Below are positions 10,001-16,149 of a stretch of 64,000 nt of DNA, piece after piece; the stretch's first letter is position 1; each line of letters opens with the position of its first letter. Source of the DNA: Glutamicibacter soli (GTDB lineage Bacteria > Actinomycetota > Actinomycetes > Actinomycetales > Micrococcaceae); the NCBI RefSeq assembly GCF_003309065.1, contig NZ_POAF01000011.1:1-64000 (forward strand). The letters are read 5' to 3'. A program made the translations under genes and the position numbers. The notes beneath the pieces are model-generated. The model saw nothing but the letters and a program-made list of their open reading frames with translations, was not told the DNA's origin and made no database searches.

Positions 10001-10364
10001 ATACCAAGTAGGTGGCAAATCAGTAATCAAATCTTGGTTTAGTTCGCGTAACCTTCGACCTGGCGGTTTGAAATCTTCACCTCTAGATCACATGCATGTA
10101 TCGGACTGGCAGTCTGACTGGACTAGTGAGTTCATTGACCTTGCTTCATTGCTAAGAAGACTGTCTGAACACGCAGTCGAACAACAACGAATTCTCGATC
10201 AAATCATGGGATTACCTCTAATCTCCATGGAAGATCTAGAAGTATCAGGAACAGTCTGGCCGGAGGCAGGTAAACGCGCCAAGCCCATTTACCCCACCGT
10301 TCTAGGATCGAATGCTGCTGGCGATCAGCAGGGCGAGTTCGATCTAACTATTGAGGAAGACTAG
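7008..10364 (+). CDS. Single-chain restriction-modification enzyme (type ISP/IIG-like N6-adenine methylase with nuclease domain)
   Basis: An 1118-residue polypeptide that appears to combine restriction and modification. Near the N-terminus D68...E82-V-K84 (RPDYG...YVEVK) is a PD-(D/E)xK-type nuclease motif. A helical linker leads to the methylase: YYTPREVVEEM, the SAM-binding motif DPAMGTGTFL (~residue 371) and catalytic NPPY (~residue 492). The C-terminal ~500 residues would be the target-recognition region. No SF2 helicase motifs are visible, so it is closer to type IIG/IIL than to LlaGI-type ISP enzymes. The GTG start at 7008 follows AGGAG by 5 nt. Base composition is lower in GC than the plasmid core, suggesting recent acquisition. 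Confidence 0.88.
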   Translation: MTNSPQWLIDAAVVFGDSCAAKLAGPGDKEAAIRSPLETFLGSFGTSIGVKAVFHDEVRDSERRVRPDYGVSINGAISGYVEVKAPQKSVDPDTFRGHDRTQWERQKDLPNLIYTNGTEWRLYRNGELCGQPEYLNGGALDDPSKVLVPSQGLEALLLDFLKWHPSAITSVGSLVRAVAPLTRLLRGEVLDQIKHEEKQIKAGKDPDIQPFLGLAQDWRALLFPSADNATFADGYAQTVTFGLLLARTENIDIQSRSLHSVGSSLGAEHSLMGKALQLLTDDVAKDFKVTLDLLVRVIGAVNWEKVRKGRRDTYLHLYENFLDLYDNELRKKSGSYYTPREVVEEMTRLTEDVLVTQLGKSQGFRDQQVLTIDPAMGTGTFLHTILERVAASAEHADGPGAVAGAVTQAAERLIGFELQMGPYAVAELRAHDLLALHGAKAPSGGMKLFVTDTLDDPHAEETQLGSGLKLLAKARKDANKVKAEENVTVVIGNPPYKELATSQGGWVANGSPSQDSKKKRTRAILEDFFSPAMRQYKAKLKNLYIYFWRWATWKTWESTTNQPDSDAGVVCFISTSGYVTGRPFVAMREYLRRESSDAWIIDLTPEGQTPDVPTRIFPMVRQPLSIGIFVRKSGTDTNLPARIRYVSLHGRQKEKFDQLAKLTLNGPEWKEARTGWTAPFTPASLNGWDDNPALDDLLPWYAPGIFATRTWIYSPSPELLNERWARLIAAPEAEKPELFKEGSEPRLHKSFPVLPGADTSKAITPLAKETNPVPTKPLQIGYRSFDRQWIIPDSRAIHRAAAPLWAARQENQVYTVELHTQVLKPGPGIVFSSLIPDYHHFKGSEGGRVLPALHPDGSANLAPKLVSSLEARLGLTIAEQDVLAYVAAVVSHAGYTSRFAEDLQTPGVRVPITTNATLWTQAVELGREVLWAQTYGSAYSEGTQRPKDNIRFANQDPRRVVSLSPVTALPEQIIYDAEAEEVHIGDGRFGPIPVEAWEYQVGGKSVIKSWFSSRNLRPGGLKSSPLDHMHVSDWQSDWTSEFIDLASLLRRLSEHAVEQQRILDQIMGLPLISMEDLEVSGTVWPEAGKRAKPIYPTVLGSNAAGDQQGEFDLTIEED

Positions 10365-10512
10365 ACTCTGCTCAGTCTTGCTGCACTCCTTTTCAACATG
10401 ATGTTTAACACGATAGGTGTTGAGGTTCGCCCGTTAGATGGTGTACCTTCCAGAATCCCCGAACGGGCCAAGGATCGGCTGACTGGCCATTTGTTCTAGC
10501 CCTGTTCTACGT

Positions 10513-10535
10513 AGGCCGCTGAAACTCAGCGGCCT
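10513..10535. terminator. Hairpin downstream of the RM gene
   Basis: AGGCCGCTGA-AAC-TCAGCGGCCT is a perfect 10-bp stem. It lies between the converging RM gene and the HA-domain pseudogene, so it may terminate both. Confidence 0.6.
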
Positions 10536-10554
10536 GCGCTGCCTAAGCGCTTGT

Positions 10555-11181
10555 TCAGCCGCGTCTATGCCAGGATGGCACAGCATCATCTAGTGCGGTC
10601 TTGCGCCATTCGATTAGGGTTCCTTTGGTGCGCTTCTGGTGTTGATTATGCAGCCACACGCCCAAACTACGTTCATACTCGGTGGCATAGTTCCTGTATC
10701 TAGGCAGGCTTCCAGCGACTTTTACGTAATCAACTACAGCGGCTAGTTTGGCTTTCCATGTCTCGTCTAAGCGTTGCTGGTGCAGGTTAACGTTTCAGTT
10801 GGGTAGCTGGTCCAGCAAGATGATCTTCGCTGCTGCCATCTTGCCCTGTTGGTAGGCGGTACGTTGGCTGGCTACCCACTGCGCCAGTGACCGTTCCTGG
10901 ACTTCGCCCTGGCTGCTAGGCAGCCGCTGGTTGATGGCATGGAACGTCAGGACTTCATCGAGTCGCCTGCGCCACGACGTGGTGGGGCGGTCGGGGTCGC
11001 GACGTGCTAGCGCTGCTTCGTGGGTTGCCCGTAGTCCTGGTGAATATTTTTCTCTCACCTGTAGGTGTAGGTGGACGGTAGCCACTATTTGGTGGCACCG
11101 GTCAGCGATTTCTCGCACGGTCAGACCAGCCGCGTACATCATGTCCCATTCTGGGTGTCGTGATACGTGCCAGCCCGTCAT
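10555..11181 (-). pseudogene. HA-domain protein, second copy, interrupted by TGA
   Basis: The open frame 10795-11181 is only the first 128 residues. Reading through the TGA at 10795-10797 in the same frame continues NVNLHQQRLDETW...YERSLGVWLHNQHQ...VPSWHRRG to a stop at 10555-10557, giving a total of 208 codons, the same length as the intact copy at 6134-6760. The intact copy has GGTTGGAACGTG where this one has AACTGAAACGTT, so the stop again replaces a conserved tryptophan through TGG to TGA. The N-terminal HTH and first HA repeat could still be made as a truncated protein. The C-terminal half remains uncorrupted, so inactivation looks recent. Confidence 0.85.
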
Positions 11182-11208
11182 TTCTCCAACCTACATGGTT
11201 TGTTTCTT

Positions 11209-11454
11209 TTAGTGGGTTCCCTGGTCTGGTTCTTTTCCGGTAGGTATTGGCGAGGGCAGGGTTTCCATCCAGCAGGTAGCGTTGATCGCTTGTTGCAGCG
11301 CGGCCAGGGCTTGAGCGACGGCCTGTTTCGTGTCGCGGTGGTCTTGGTTCCATGAATCGGTGCTCATGGTGATACGCCCACTAGCTGCGAGGTCTTCCAG
11401 CTCGTTAGCCAAGGCTTTGAGGTCATCGTAGATTTCCGAAGCATTGCGGGTCAT
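11209..11454 (-). CDS. Small helical protein, unknown function
   Basis: An 81-residue, mostly helical protein beginning MTRNASEIYDDLKALANELEDLAASG, with an amphipathic second helix (AVAQALAALQQAI). AGGAG precedes the ATG at 11454 by a suitable distance. It starts 27 nt downstream of the HA pseudogene's start side and is read in the same direction, so it may be co-transcribed with it. It shares a YDDL...W...helix pattern with the 3170-3475 protein. No recognised domain. Confidence 0.6.
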   Translation of the reverse strand: MTRNASEIYDDLKALANELEDLAASGRITMSTDSWNQDHRDTKQAVAQALAALQQAINATCWMETLPSPIPTGKEPDQGTH

Positions 11455-11534
11455 TGGTTTTCTCCTGATTTTCAGTTAGTTAAAGGTCGGGCATCGGAGG
11501 GTAGGAAACAAGCCTCGAGATACCGAGTTATGCG

Positions 11535-11701
11535 TGTAGCCTCCTGCCCACATGGGCGCGAAAAAAGCCCTCCCGCTCCGCTGCTTTTCTCACACACATG
11601 ATGGACAGCAGGAACCAATCGACCGACCGCACACAGCCCAAAAGTTGCGGTATCTGAGTTCTCTCGCGCTATGTGATCTTGGGTTGTGCACGGATCTCTG
11701 A
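11535..11701 (+). repeat. Dispersed ~165-bp structured element, copy 1
   Basis: Begins GTAGCCTCCTGCCCACATG and ends TGCACGGATCTCTGA. Two further copies lie at 16521-16684 (minus) and 53841-54004 (plus). Conserved internal features are an AAAAGC...GCTTTT hairpin, and an outer pairing between the CTCCTGCCCACATG start and the CATGATGGACAGCAGG segment. The open frame through it (11472-11783 minus) is not conserved as protein between copies, so the element is non-coding. It could be a structured RNA or an origin/transfer-type DNA site. Confidence 0.75.
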
Positions 11702-11716
11702 GGCCATGCGCGCGAG

Positions 11717-11890
11717 TTACAACCAGGCATAAACAGCTGATGCCAGGCAAGTGATTGCACCGGCAAGCATCACGTACACCCAACGTTTATCGTGCGTTTC
11801 CGGCTTTAGTTGCTTACTAGCCAAGGCGACAACGGCAGCCCCGAGAACGAAAAATAGAATCGGCAATAGTGGCAAGTCGCTTAGGCGCAT
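11717..11890 (-). CDS. 57-residue two-helix membrane protein
   Basis: ATG at 11888-11890, stop TAA at 11717-11719. The product starts MRLSDLPLLPILFFVLGAA and has two hydrophobic segments (about residues 7-24 and 38-56) separated by a charged loop KQLKPETHDKRW, so a helical hairpin in the membrane is predicted. AGAAAG 8-13 nt upstream is a plausible ribosome binding site. It lies 33 nt downstream of parB on the same strand and may be the last gene of the par operon. Function unknown. Confidence 0.6.
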   Translation of the reverse strand: MRLSDLPLLPILFFVLGAAVVALASKQLKPETHDKRWVYVMLAGAITCLASAVYAWL

Positions 11891-11923
11891 GAACGTTCTT
11901 TCTATCGCACTACGGTTTGCGCA

Positions 11924-12331
11924 TTAGTCTTCCTTTTCTCCGTGGGCTGCTGCGCCCTTGGGCATGTCGTTGGCTTTCACAGCTGGCCAGGGCTGGCCAC
12001 CGTTGTATTCGGCTTCCAGGCGCTCTACTTCCTTCATCACTGCCTTGTGAATGAACTGCGAGAGATTGCGGTTGCCCTCTGAAATCATCGTGTGCAAGAT
12101 GGCTCCGCGTACCCGGTCCGTATCACTCATGTCCTGATAGAACGACACTTTATGCGGGTACTTACGCTTTTTTACCAATTCTTCGGCGGCTGGCTTCGAC
12201 ACTGCGGGGGCAGCCTTGACGGCCTTTTTAGGTTCGTCCTGCCGTGGCGCGGCGGCTGGCGCGGCTGGCACAGGATTTACCGGGCTAGTTCCTGCCAGAT
12301 TCGATTTTCGGGCTGCTGGTCGGCCTGCCAT
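11924..12331 (-). CDS. parB: ParB-like centromere-binding protein (small, RHH-type)
   Basis: A 135-residue protein directly after parA (2-nt gap). The first ~55 residues are a flexible Ala/Pro/Lys-rich arm. The folded part, KVSFYQDMSDTDRVRGAILHT...LSQFIHKAVMKEVERLE, has the beta-strand plus two-helix layout of ribbon-helix-helix partition proteins and matches the actinobacterial plasmid ParB type. Such proteins bind centromere repeats, stimulate the ParA ATPase through the basic arm, and usually repress the par promoter. Clustered 14-bp palindromes at 13149-15513 are the natural candidate binding sites. The binding itself is inferred. Confidence 0.75.
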   Translation of the reverse strand: MAGRPAARKSNLAGTSPVNPVPAAPAAAPRQDEPKKAVKAAPAVSKPAAEELVKKRKYPHKVSFYQDMSDTDRVRGAILHTMISEGNRNLSQFIHKAVMKEVERLEAEYNGGQPWPAVKANDMPKGAAAHGEKED

Positions 12332-12333
12332 AG

Positions 12334-13128
12334 CTACTTAGCTCCTTGGATAGTGGTGAGGTGATCGGCGTACATCTCGCTTAGCTCCATCGCTTCGGCG
12401 CTCCCCCATTCATCGAGGGCTACTGATGCTTCGGTAGCATCTGCGATGACTACGCGCTTTGGAACTGGCGGGGTAAGCACCCTAAAGTTTCGGGCTTCGG
12501 CGGCCGCGTGCAGCTCGTCAAGCCAGGTTTGCCCTGCAATAGTGCGGCCTTCGTGCTGGTTCACCAGGACACCGGCCACTTGCAAGCCCTGGTTATAGTG
12601 CTCCCGCACGCTCTCAATGGTGCGAAGGAGCTTGGCCAGCCCGTCTAGGCTCCACTTCTTGGATTGCGTAACGATCAGCACCTTATGGGCTGCTGTCAGG
12701 CCGTTGATGGTGAGCTGATCCAAGCTAGGGGCACAGTCCACCAAAATGAGGTCGTACCGGTCGGCCACTTCTGCCAGTGCTTTGCGCAGCTTCGATTCCC
12801 GGCCGGCTCCCGTGGTGATCAGTTCCTCGCCTACGGATGCCAGGGTGTCGCCTGCGGTGGGCGCAATGTCCACGCCTGGCCAGATCGACGGCACGATAAC
12901 ATCTGAGAGTACTTCGTCGGCTCGGGCGCTCAGTACGTCCGCTAGGCCCACCTGGTCATCTGATACCGGCTCGGCGGCCAGCGCATCGGTTAGATTTCCC
13001 TGGGGGTCCAGGTCAACAACCAGGACACGCAATCCCCGCCGAACAGCGGCGCGCGCCAGGTTAACCGTTGTGGTTGATTTCCCGACGCCGCCCTTTTGGT
13101 TCGCCAGGGCGATGATCTCTGCGTTCAC
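12334..13128 (-). CDS. parA: ParA partition ATPase
   Basis: A 264-residue protein with deviant Walker A KGGVGKST at residues 12-19, Walker A' VVDLDPQGN and Walker B LILVDCAPS, which is the complete ParA/MinD ATPase core. There is no N-terminal HTH, so it is a type Ib-style ParA whose partner acts as repressor. Start is GTG 13128 behind GGAGG. ParA ATPases position plasmid copies by forming gradients on nucleoid DNA with ParB-bound centromeres. The promoter region (13149-13206) carries three AGTACT palindromes. Confidence 0.92.
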   Translation of the reverse strand: MNAEIIALANQKGGVGKSTTTVNLARAAVRRGLRVLVVDLDPQGNLTDALAAEPVSDDQVGLADVLSARADEVLSDVIVPSIWPGVDIAPTAGDTLASVGEELITTGAGRESKLRKALAEVADRYDLILVDCAPSLDQLTINGLTAAHKVLIVTQSKKWSLDGLAKLLRTIESVREHYNQGLQVAGVLVNQHEGRTIAGQTWLDELHAAAEARNFRVLTPPVPKRVVIADATEASVALDEWGSAEAMELSEMYADHLTTIQGAK

Positions 13129-13148
13129 GTTCTTACCTCCAATAGTGG

Positions 13149-13206
13149 TAACAGTACTAACAACTCTAAAAGTACTGTTAGGGGTATGTTTCTTATAGTA
13201 CTACCA
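13149..13206 (-). promoter_or_regulatory. parA promoter region with three AGTACT palindromes
   Basis: Three near-palindromes with an AGTACT core at 13149-13162, 13167-13180 and 13193-13206, packed 18-26 bp apart just upstream of parA. They are divergent members of the TAATAGTACTATTA set, consistent with autoregulation and/or a centromere. Confidence 0.7.
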
Positions 13207-13209
13207 AAG

Positions 13210-13434
13210 CTAGAGAGATTCGATCTTATCCGGCCTAAAGCCCGACCAGTGATCATTGGCTGTCACCACTACGGGTGCTTTCATGTAGCCCAGGCTGCGC
13301 ACGTAGTCCAACGCTTTCGCATCGGTAGATATGTCCACCTTTCGGTACTTGATCCCTTTCTTGTCCAGCGCTCGGTAGGTGGCGTTGCACTGCACGCATG
13401 AGGGCTTGGTGTAAACCGTGATTTCGGAGTCCAT
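13210..13434 (-). CDS. nrdH: NrdH-type glutaredoxin-like redoxin
   Basis: A 74-residue thioredoxin-fold protein with the redox pair C-V-Q-C at residues 12-15 (TKPSCVQCNAT), the cis-Pro motif APVV and the NrdH C-terminal signature W-S-G-F-R-P-D-K. NrdH carries electrons from thioredoxin reductase to the class Ib ribonucleotide reductase NrdEF, which is not encoded here. AAGGAG precedes ATG 13434. The gene lies right upstream of parA and has its own palindrome-pair promoter. Carriage on a plasmid maintenance block is unusual and could help dNTP supply during transfer, but that is speculation. Confidence 0.9.
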   Translation of the reverse strand: MDSEITVYTKPSCVQCNATYRALDKKGIKYRKVDISTDAKALDYVRSLGYMKAPVVVTANDHWSGFRPDKIESL

Positions 13435-13456
13435 GACTTCTCCTTCCTTCTAACTC

Positions 13457-13504
13457 TAATAGTACTGTTACCGGTGGCGTAATGCAACGGTAACAGTACT
13501 ATTG
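13457..13504 (-). promoter_or_regulatory. nrdH promoter with paired palindromes
   Basis: Palindromes at 13457-13470 and 13491-13504, centres 34 bp apart. On the minus strand TTGCAT-N17-TACTAT reads as a good vegetative promoter whose -10 lies inside the downstream palindrome, so binding there would block RNA polymerase. Confidence 0.7.
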
Positions 13505-13510
13505 GTGCCG

Positions 13511-13693
13511 TCATTTCGTCGCGTAGCGTCGAGCTGTTGCAATGTTCTGCATGAGGTCGATTACTGCCGCTGCATCGTCGGCGGGGCCGTGGTAGCGCTT
13601 GCGCGTTTCCTTGGCCAGCTCGGCGCGACACTCTGGCGCGATCCCTTGGATGGTCTCGGCGGCCATGCCCTTGATCTGTTCAATGGTGAGCAT
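13511..13693 (-). CDS. Small helical protein, unknown function
   Basis: A 60-residue protein, MLTIEQIKGMAAETIQGIAPE..., predicted to be helical with a charged centre. AGGAG lies upstream of the ATG, and a palindrome-pair promoter lies immediately beyond. It is not a recognised family. The strong ribosome binding site and dedicated promoter support it as a real gene. Confidence 0.6.
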   Translation of the reverse strand: MLTIEQIKGMAAETIQGIAPECRAELAKETRKRYHGPADDAAAVIDLMQNIATARRYATK

Positions 13694-13713
13694 TGGTCAA
13701 TCTCCTGTAACTC

Positions 13714-13754
13714 TTACAGTACTATTACCGCCGGTGTCGGTAATAGTACTTTTG
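13714..13754 (-). promoter_or_regulatory. Promoter with paired palindromes
   Basis: Palindromes at 13714-13727 and 13741-13754, centres 27 bp apart (the other pairs are 34). The shorter spacing removes less than one helical turn and keeps both sites upstream of the 13693 start. Confidence 0.65.
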
Positions 13755-13757
13755 GTG

Positions 13758-14168
13758 TTAGTTCGTCCTGTAGCGCGGGTTCAGCACTTCGGGGCCGTCG
13801 TAGTCGATGGCCAGCGCTGCGCGCTGTAGCTGCTCGATGCCGATCCCCTCGATTTTTGCGTGCTCTGTGCCGCGTGCGATTTCTCGGGCTTCAATCTCGA
13901 TTTCATCAGCGGGGGTCAGGCTGACCATGATGCCCATATTGCGGGGCCGCGTGCCGCGCGTTCCTCGCGTGGTCATCGGCAGGACTCTGGCGGTGAACAG
14001 CAGGCCGCCGCGCTGGTGCGCTCCTGGCACTGCGGTGAGGTCGCTAGCGCCGAGCGATCCCAGCACACCTAAGCCGAGTGCCTGCCGGAACTGCATTGCA
14101 TTGGCGCGATGCTCTTCGCTAGGGCCGCACACTGCCTGCTGGTCGTAGATGAAAATTGCCTTGTTCAT
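13758..14168 (-). CDS. Hypothetical protein in the AGTACT regulon
   Basis: A 136-residue protein. I used ATG 14168 (MNKAIFIYDQQAVCGPSEEH) because GGAAGG lies upstream; the longer reading from 14240 would run through the promoter palindromes. A central Arg/Gly-rich stretch (TTRGTRGTRPRN) is followed by an acidic helix. There are no transmembrane segments and no recognised domain. It is probably an accessory gene of the plasmid backbone. Confidence 0.6.
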   Translation of the reverse strand: MNKAIFIYDQQAVCGPSEEHRANAMQFRQALGLGVLGSLGASDLTAVPGAHQRGGLLFTARVLPMTTRGTRGTRPRNMGIMVSLTPADEIEIEAREIARGTEHAKIEGIGIEQLQRAALAIDYDGPEVLNPRYRTN

Positions 14169-14203
14169 GGGGTTTCCTTCCTTCTCGTTTTCTCTTCTAA
14201 CTC

Positions 14204-14251
14204 TAATAGTACTATTACCGCTACTGAAACGCAACGGCAATAGTACTATTC
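14204..14251 (-). promoter_or_regulatory. Promoter with paired palindromes
   Basis: A perfect TAATAGTACTATTA at 14204-14217 and a one-mismatch copy at 14238-14251. On the minus strand TTGCGT-N17-TACTAT spans the pair. Confidence 0.75.
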
Positions 14252-14277
14252 TTCACGCTTCCTGCTCGTCAGCGTTC

Positions 14278-14499
14278 TTATTCGCCGTCGGCTGCGGGGT
14301 GGTGCACCAAAGCTTTCTGGAACTTCTTGAACTCGATGCGTGAAACAAGCATGCAGGCCAGGAAAATTGACCACATGCTCAGCCGTGAAATCATTTCATA
14401 ATGGCGTGCCACGGCTGCACCCAATGCCACTGGCATGCAAAGCAGGGAAATAACCAAGTGGAGCTTCCCGGCTAGTGATACCTTCTTGTTGCGATTCAT
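14278..14499 (-). CDS. Small two-helix membrane protein
   Basis: A 73-residue protein with two hydrophobic helices, LHLVISLLCMPVALGAAVA (about residues 13-31) and MWSIFLACMLVS (about residues 42-53), and basic ends, so it is an inner-membrane hairpin. AGAAGGGGG precedes ATG 14499. It has its own palindrome-pair promoter. Function unknown; entry exclusion or mating accessory roles are possible but unsupported. Confidence 0.6.
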   Translation of the reverse strand: MNRNKKVSLAGKLHLVISLLCMPVALGAAVARHYEMISRLSMWSIFLACMLVSRIEFKKFQKALVHHPAADGE

Positions 14500-14540
14500 G
14501 TCGAACCCCCTTCTATTTGCTTTCCTTTACTCCTTAACTC

Positions 14541-14588
14541 TAATAGTACTATTACCGCTACTGGAAAGCAACGGTAATAGTACTATTA
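14541..14588 (-). promoter_or_regulatory. Promoter with two perfect palindromes
   Basis: Two perfect TAATAGTACTATTA copies at 14541-14554 and 14575-14588, centres 34 bp apart. On the minus strand TTGCTT-N17-TACTAT forms the promoter core. This is the cleanest member of the set. Confidence 0.8.
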
Positions 14589-14596
14589 GTTGAGGT

Positions 14597-15487
14597 TTAG
14601 GCGGCTTCTTGGGTTTCTTCCGGCTCAGTGATGGCTTCGGCTAGTTGGTGTGCTGCTTTGAGGACTCGGGCTGCGGTGTCCTTGATCATTTCGGTGTCTC
14701 CTTGGCTCCATCCGGCGACGTAGCCGATGCTGTAGGCGCTGGTGTCCAGTCCGAGGATTCCGGCGACGATGTAGGCCACGCTCTCGGCTTCGGTTTCCTT
14801 GATGCCCCGGTGCTCGATGTATTCGGCGGCTTCTTCTTCGGTGCTGTGTAGGATCACGTGGGCGGCTTCGTGTAGTGCGGTTTTGGCTGCCTGTGCTGGT
14901 GCTAGTGCGGTGTCGATGACTACCTGGCGGCTGCCGTCCGTGGTGGTGTAGCCGTTGGTGCTGCCGCTGATCGGCTCGCGGGTGACAGTCCAGCCATGGC
15001 CGGTGAGATAGTCGGTCACTGCCTGGGTGATGCCCTGGGGGTCGTCGCCGGTGAGCTTGTGGGCGATGGTGCTGGGGTCTTCGGCTTCGGGGTCGATTAG
15101 ATCGGTCTGGGCCATGTCGAACACGCTCACGGGGAAGAATCGCACCGCGCTGTGCTCCTTTTCTTCTCCGGTCTGCTCGTCTTCTGCCGTCCATTTGACG
15201 TTGCGGCCGCCGAAAATGCGGATGCCGGTTTCTCCCTTGCGTACCTGGCGGCCGAGGTTCTGCCAGGTGCGGTATCCGGCGACGTGGGTAGCGCCTGGGC
15301 ACTGGGCCATGATCAGCAGTAGGTTTCCTACGCTGTAGCGGTGGAAGGCCTGGGCGAAATTCAGGTAGTTAATCCATGCGTCGCTGTTGCGCAGCTGCTC
15401 GACCTGTTCAGCGATTTTTGTCTGCATTGCTTCGGCTTCGGCGCGGCGCTGGTCGGCGGTCTTGGTGTTCTTGATCTTGCGTGCCAT
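14597..15487 (-). CDS. ArdC-like antirestriction protein with metallopeptidase domain
   Basis: A 296-residue protein. The N-terminal domain (SDAWINYLNFAQAFHRYSVGNLLLIMAQ...TWQNLGRQVRKGETGIRIF) is the ArdC ssDNA-binding domain, and the C-terminal part has H-E-A-A-H (zinc-binding HExxH of the ImmA/IrrE type) with a downstream glutamate region (ETEAESVAYIVAGILGLDTSAYS). ArdC-type proteins protect incoming single-stranded plasmid DNA from host restriction. ATG 15487 is chosen because GGAGG lies 8 nt upstream, trimming ~70 residues from the longest frame. One AGTACT palindrome precedes it. Confidence 0.82.
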   Translation of the reverse strand: MARKIKNTKTADQRRAEAEAMQTKIAEQVEQLRNSDAWINYLNFAQAFHRYSVGNLLLIMAQCPGATHVAGYRTWQNLGRQVRKGETGIRIFGGRNVKWTAEDEQTGEEKEHSAVRFFPVSVFDMAQTDLIDPEAEDPSTIAHKLTGDDPQGITQAVTDYLTGHGWTVTREPISGSTNGYTTTDGSRQVVIDTALAPAQAAKTALHEAAHVILHSTEEEAAEYIEHRGIKETEAESVAYIVAGILGLDTSAYSIGYVAGWSQGDTEMIKDTAARVLKAAHQLAEAITEPEETQEAA

Positions 15488-15499
15488 GAGATGTACCTC

Positions 15500-15513
15500 C
15501 AAAAGTACTATTA
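15500..15513 (-). promoter_or_regulatory. Single AGTACT palindrome upstream of the ardC-like gene
   Basis: CAAAAGTACTATTA, a half-degenerate copy of the palindrome, immediately upstream of the GGAGG of the ardC-like gene. Unlike the other genes there is no partner site 34 bp away. Confidence 0.55.
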
Positions 15514-15807
15514 GGGCTAAATGAGATGCTCGGTTGATCACCTCGTTCCTGATAAGCGGAGCATTCCTGGCATAAGGTCGCGTAGCGCAACCCGCAGGGC
15601 GGTGGGGGAGAGAATTTCTGGGCGGGATAAGGGAGCTTGCGACCGCGCCCGGAAAATCTCGGAGGAGCCGGGGCGTAGCCCTTGCGCGCAGCGGCCGGCC
15701 AGGCATGATGGAGCGCCAGGAACGAGGTACGAAAGAGTGGGGTAGGGGATAGGTCGGCCGCGTGCGGCCGTCCTTTTGTCTGTGCCAGGGCGTAGCCTTG
15801 GCTCGTT
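15514..15807. other. Intergenic between divergent genes
   Basis: GC-rich, with no supported ORF. CGGCCGC-GT-GCGGCCG at 15755-15770, followed by TCCTTTT, can form a terminator-like hairpin on the plus strand. CATGATGGAGCGCCAGGAAC at 15703-15722 loosely resembles a segment of the dispersed 165-bp element, but the rest does not match. Confidence 0.4.
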
Positions 15808-16098
15808 ATGTCTGACGAATTTGTTGAGGTGCGTTTTACGGCGGCTGGTGTGCCGTGGAAGATTCGGCGCGGCGGCCGTGTCTGGCAGGCCGCGGTCGAG
15901 CCGAGCCGTCATTTTGAGCGGGTGAACTGGTGGGAAGACCACTCGTTCAAAATCAAGAAGGGGGCTGCTGATCCTATTGATTTTGCGGTGTGGCGGGTGC
16001 AGGTGAGGTTAGGGGCTAATCCCCGTTCGGATCTGCTGACATGGGATCTGGTAGAGCATCCTCGGGATGGTTCCTGGACTGTGCGAGACGTGGCGTAG
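15808..16098 (+). CDS. DUF6504-like small protein
   Basis: A 96-residue, probably all-beta protein with regularly spaced tryptophans (VPWKIRRGGRVWQ...NWWED...FAVWRVQV...LLTWDL...GSWTVRDV). This layout recalls DUF6504 proteins, in which a W-rich strand pattern ends in a W-xL/V motif. The similarity is weak. The start ATG 15808 has no good ribosome binding site, and no promoter is obvious. It is followed by a textbook terminator, which supports the gene. Function unknown. Confidence 0.55.
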   Translation: MSDEFVEVRFTAAGVPWKIRRGGRVWQAAVEPSRHFERVNWWEDHSFKIKKGAADPIDFAVWRVQVRLGANPRSDLLTWDLVEHPRDGSWTVRDVA

Positions 16099-16110
16099 AT
16101 GCGCGAAAAA

Positions 16111-16139
16111 GGGCCGGCTAATGTAGCCGGCCCTTTTTT
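16111..16139 (+). terminator. Rho-independent terminator
   Basis: GGGCCGGCTA-ATG-TAGCCGGCCC followed by TTTTTT: a 10-bp GC-rich stem and a clean T-run, 13 nt after the stop codon of the 15808 gene. Confidence 0.92.
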
Positions 16140-16149
16140 GGTGAGCTGA

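Noticed and set aside
11472-11783. 103-residue minus-strand ORF across the first dispersed element
   Set aside because: The same element at 16521 and 53841 does not preserve this protein; the ORF follows the repeat, not a gene.
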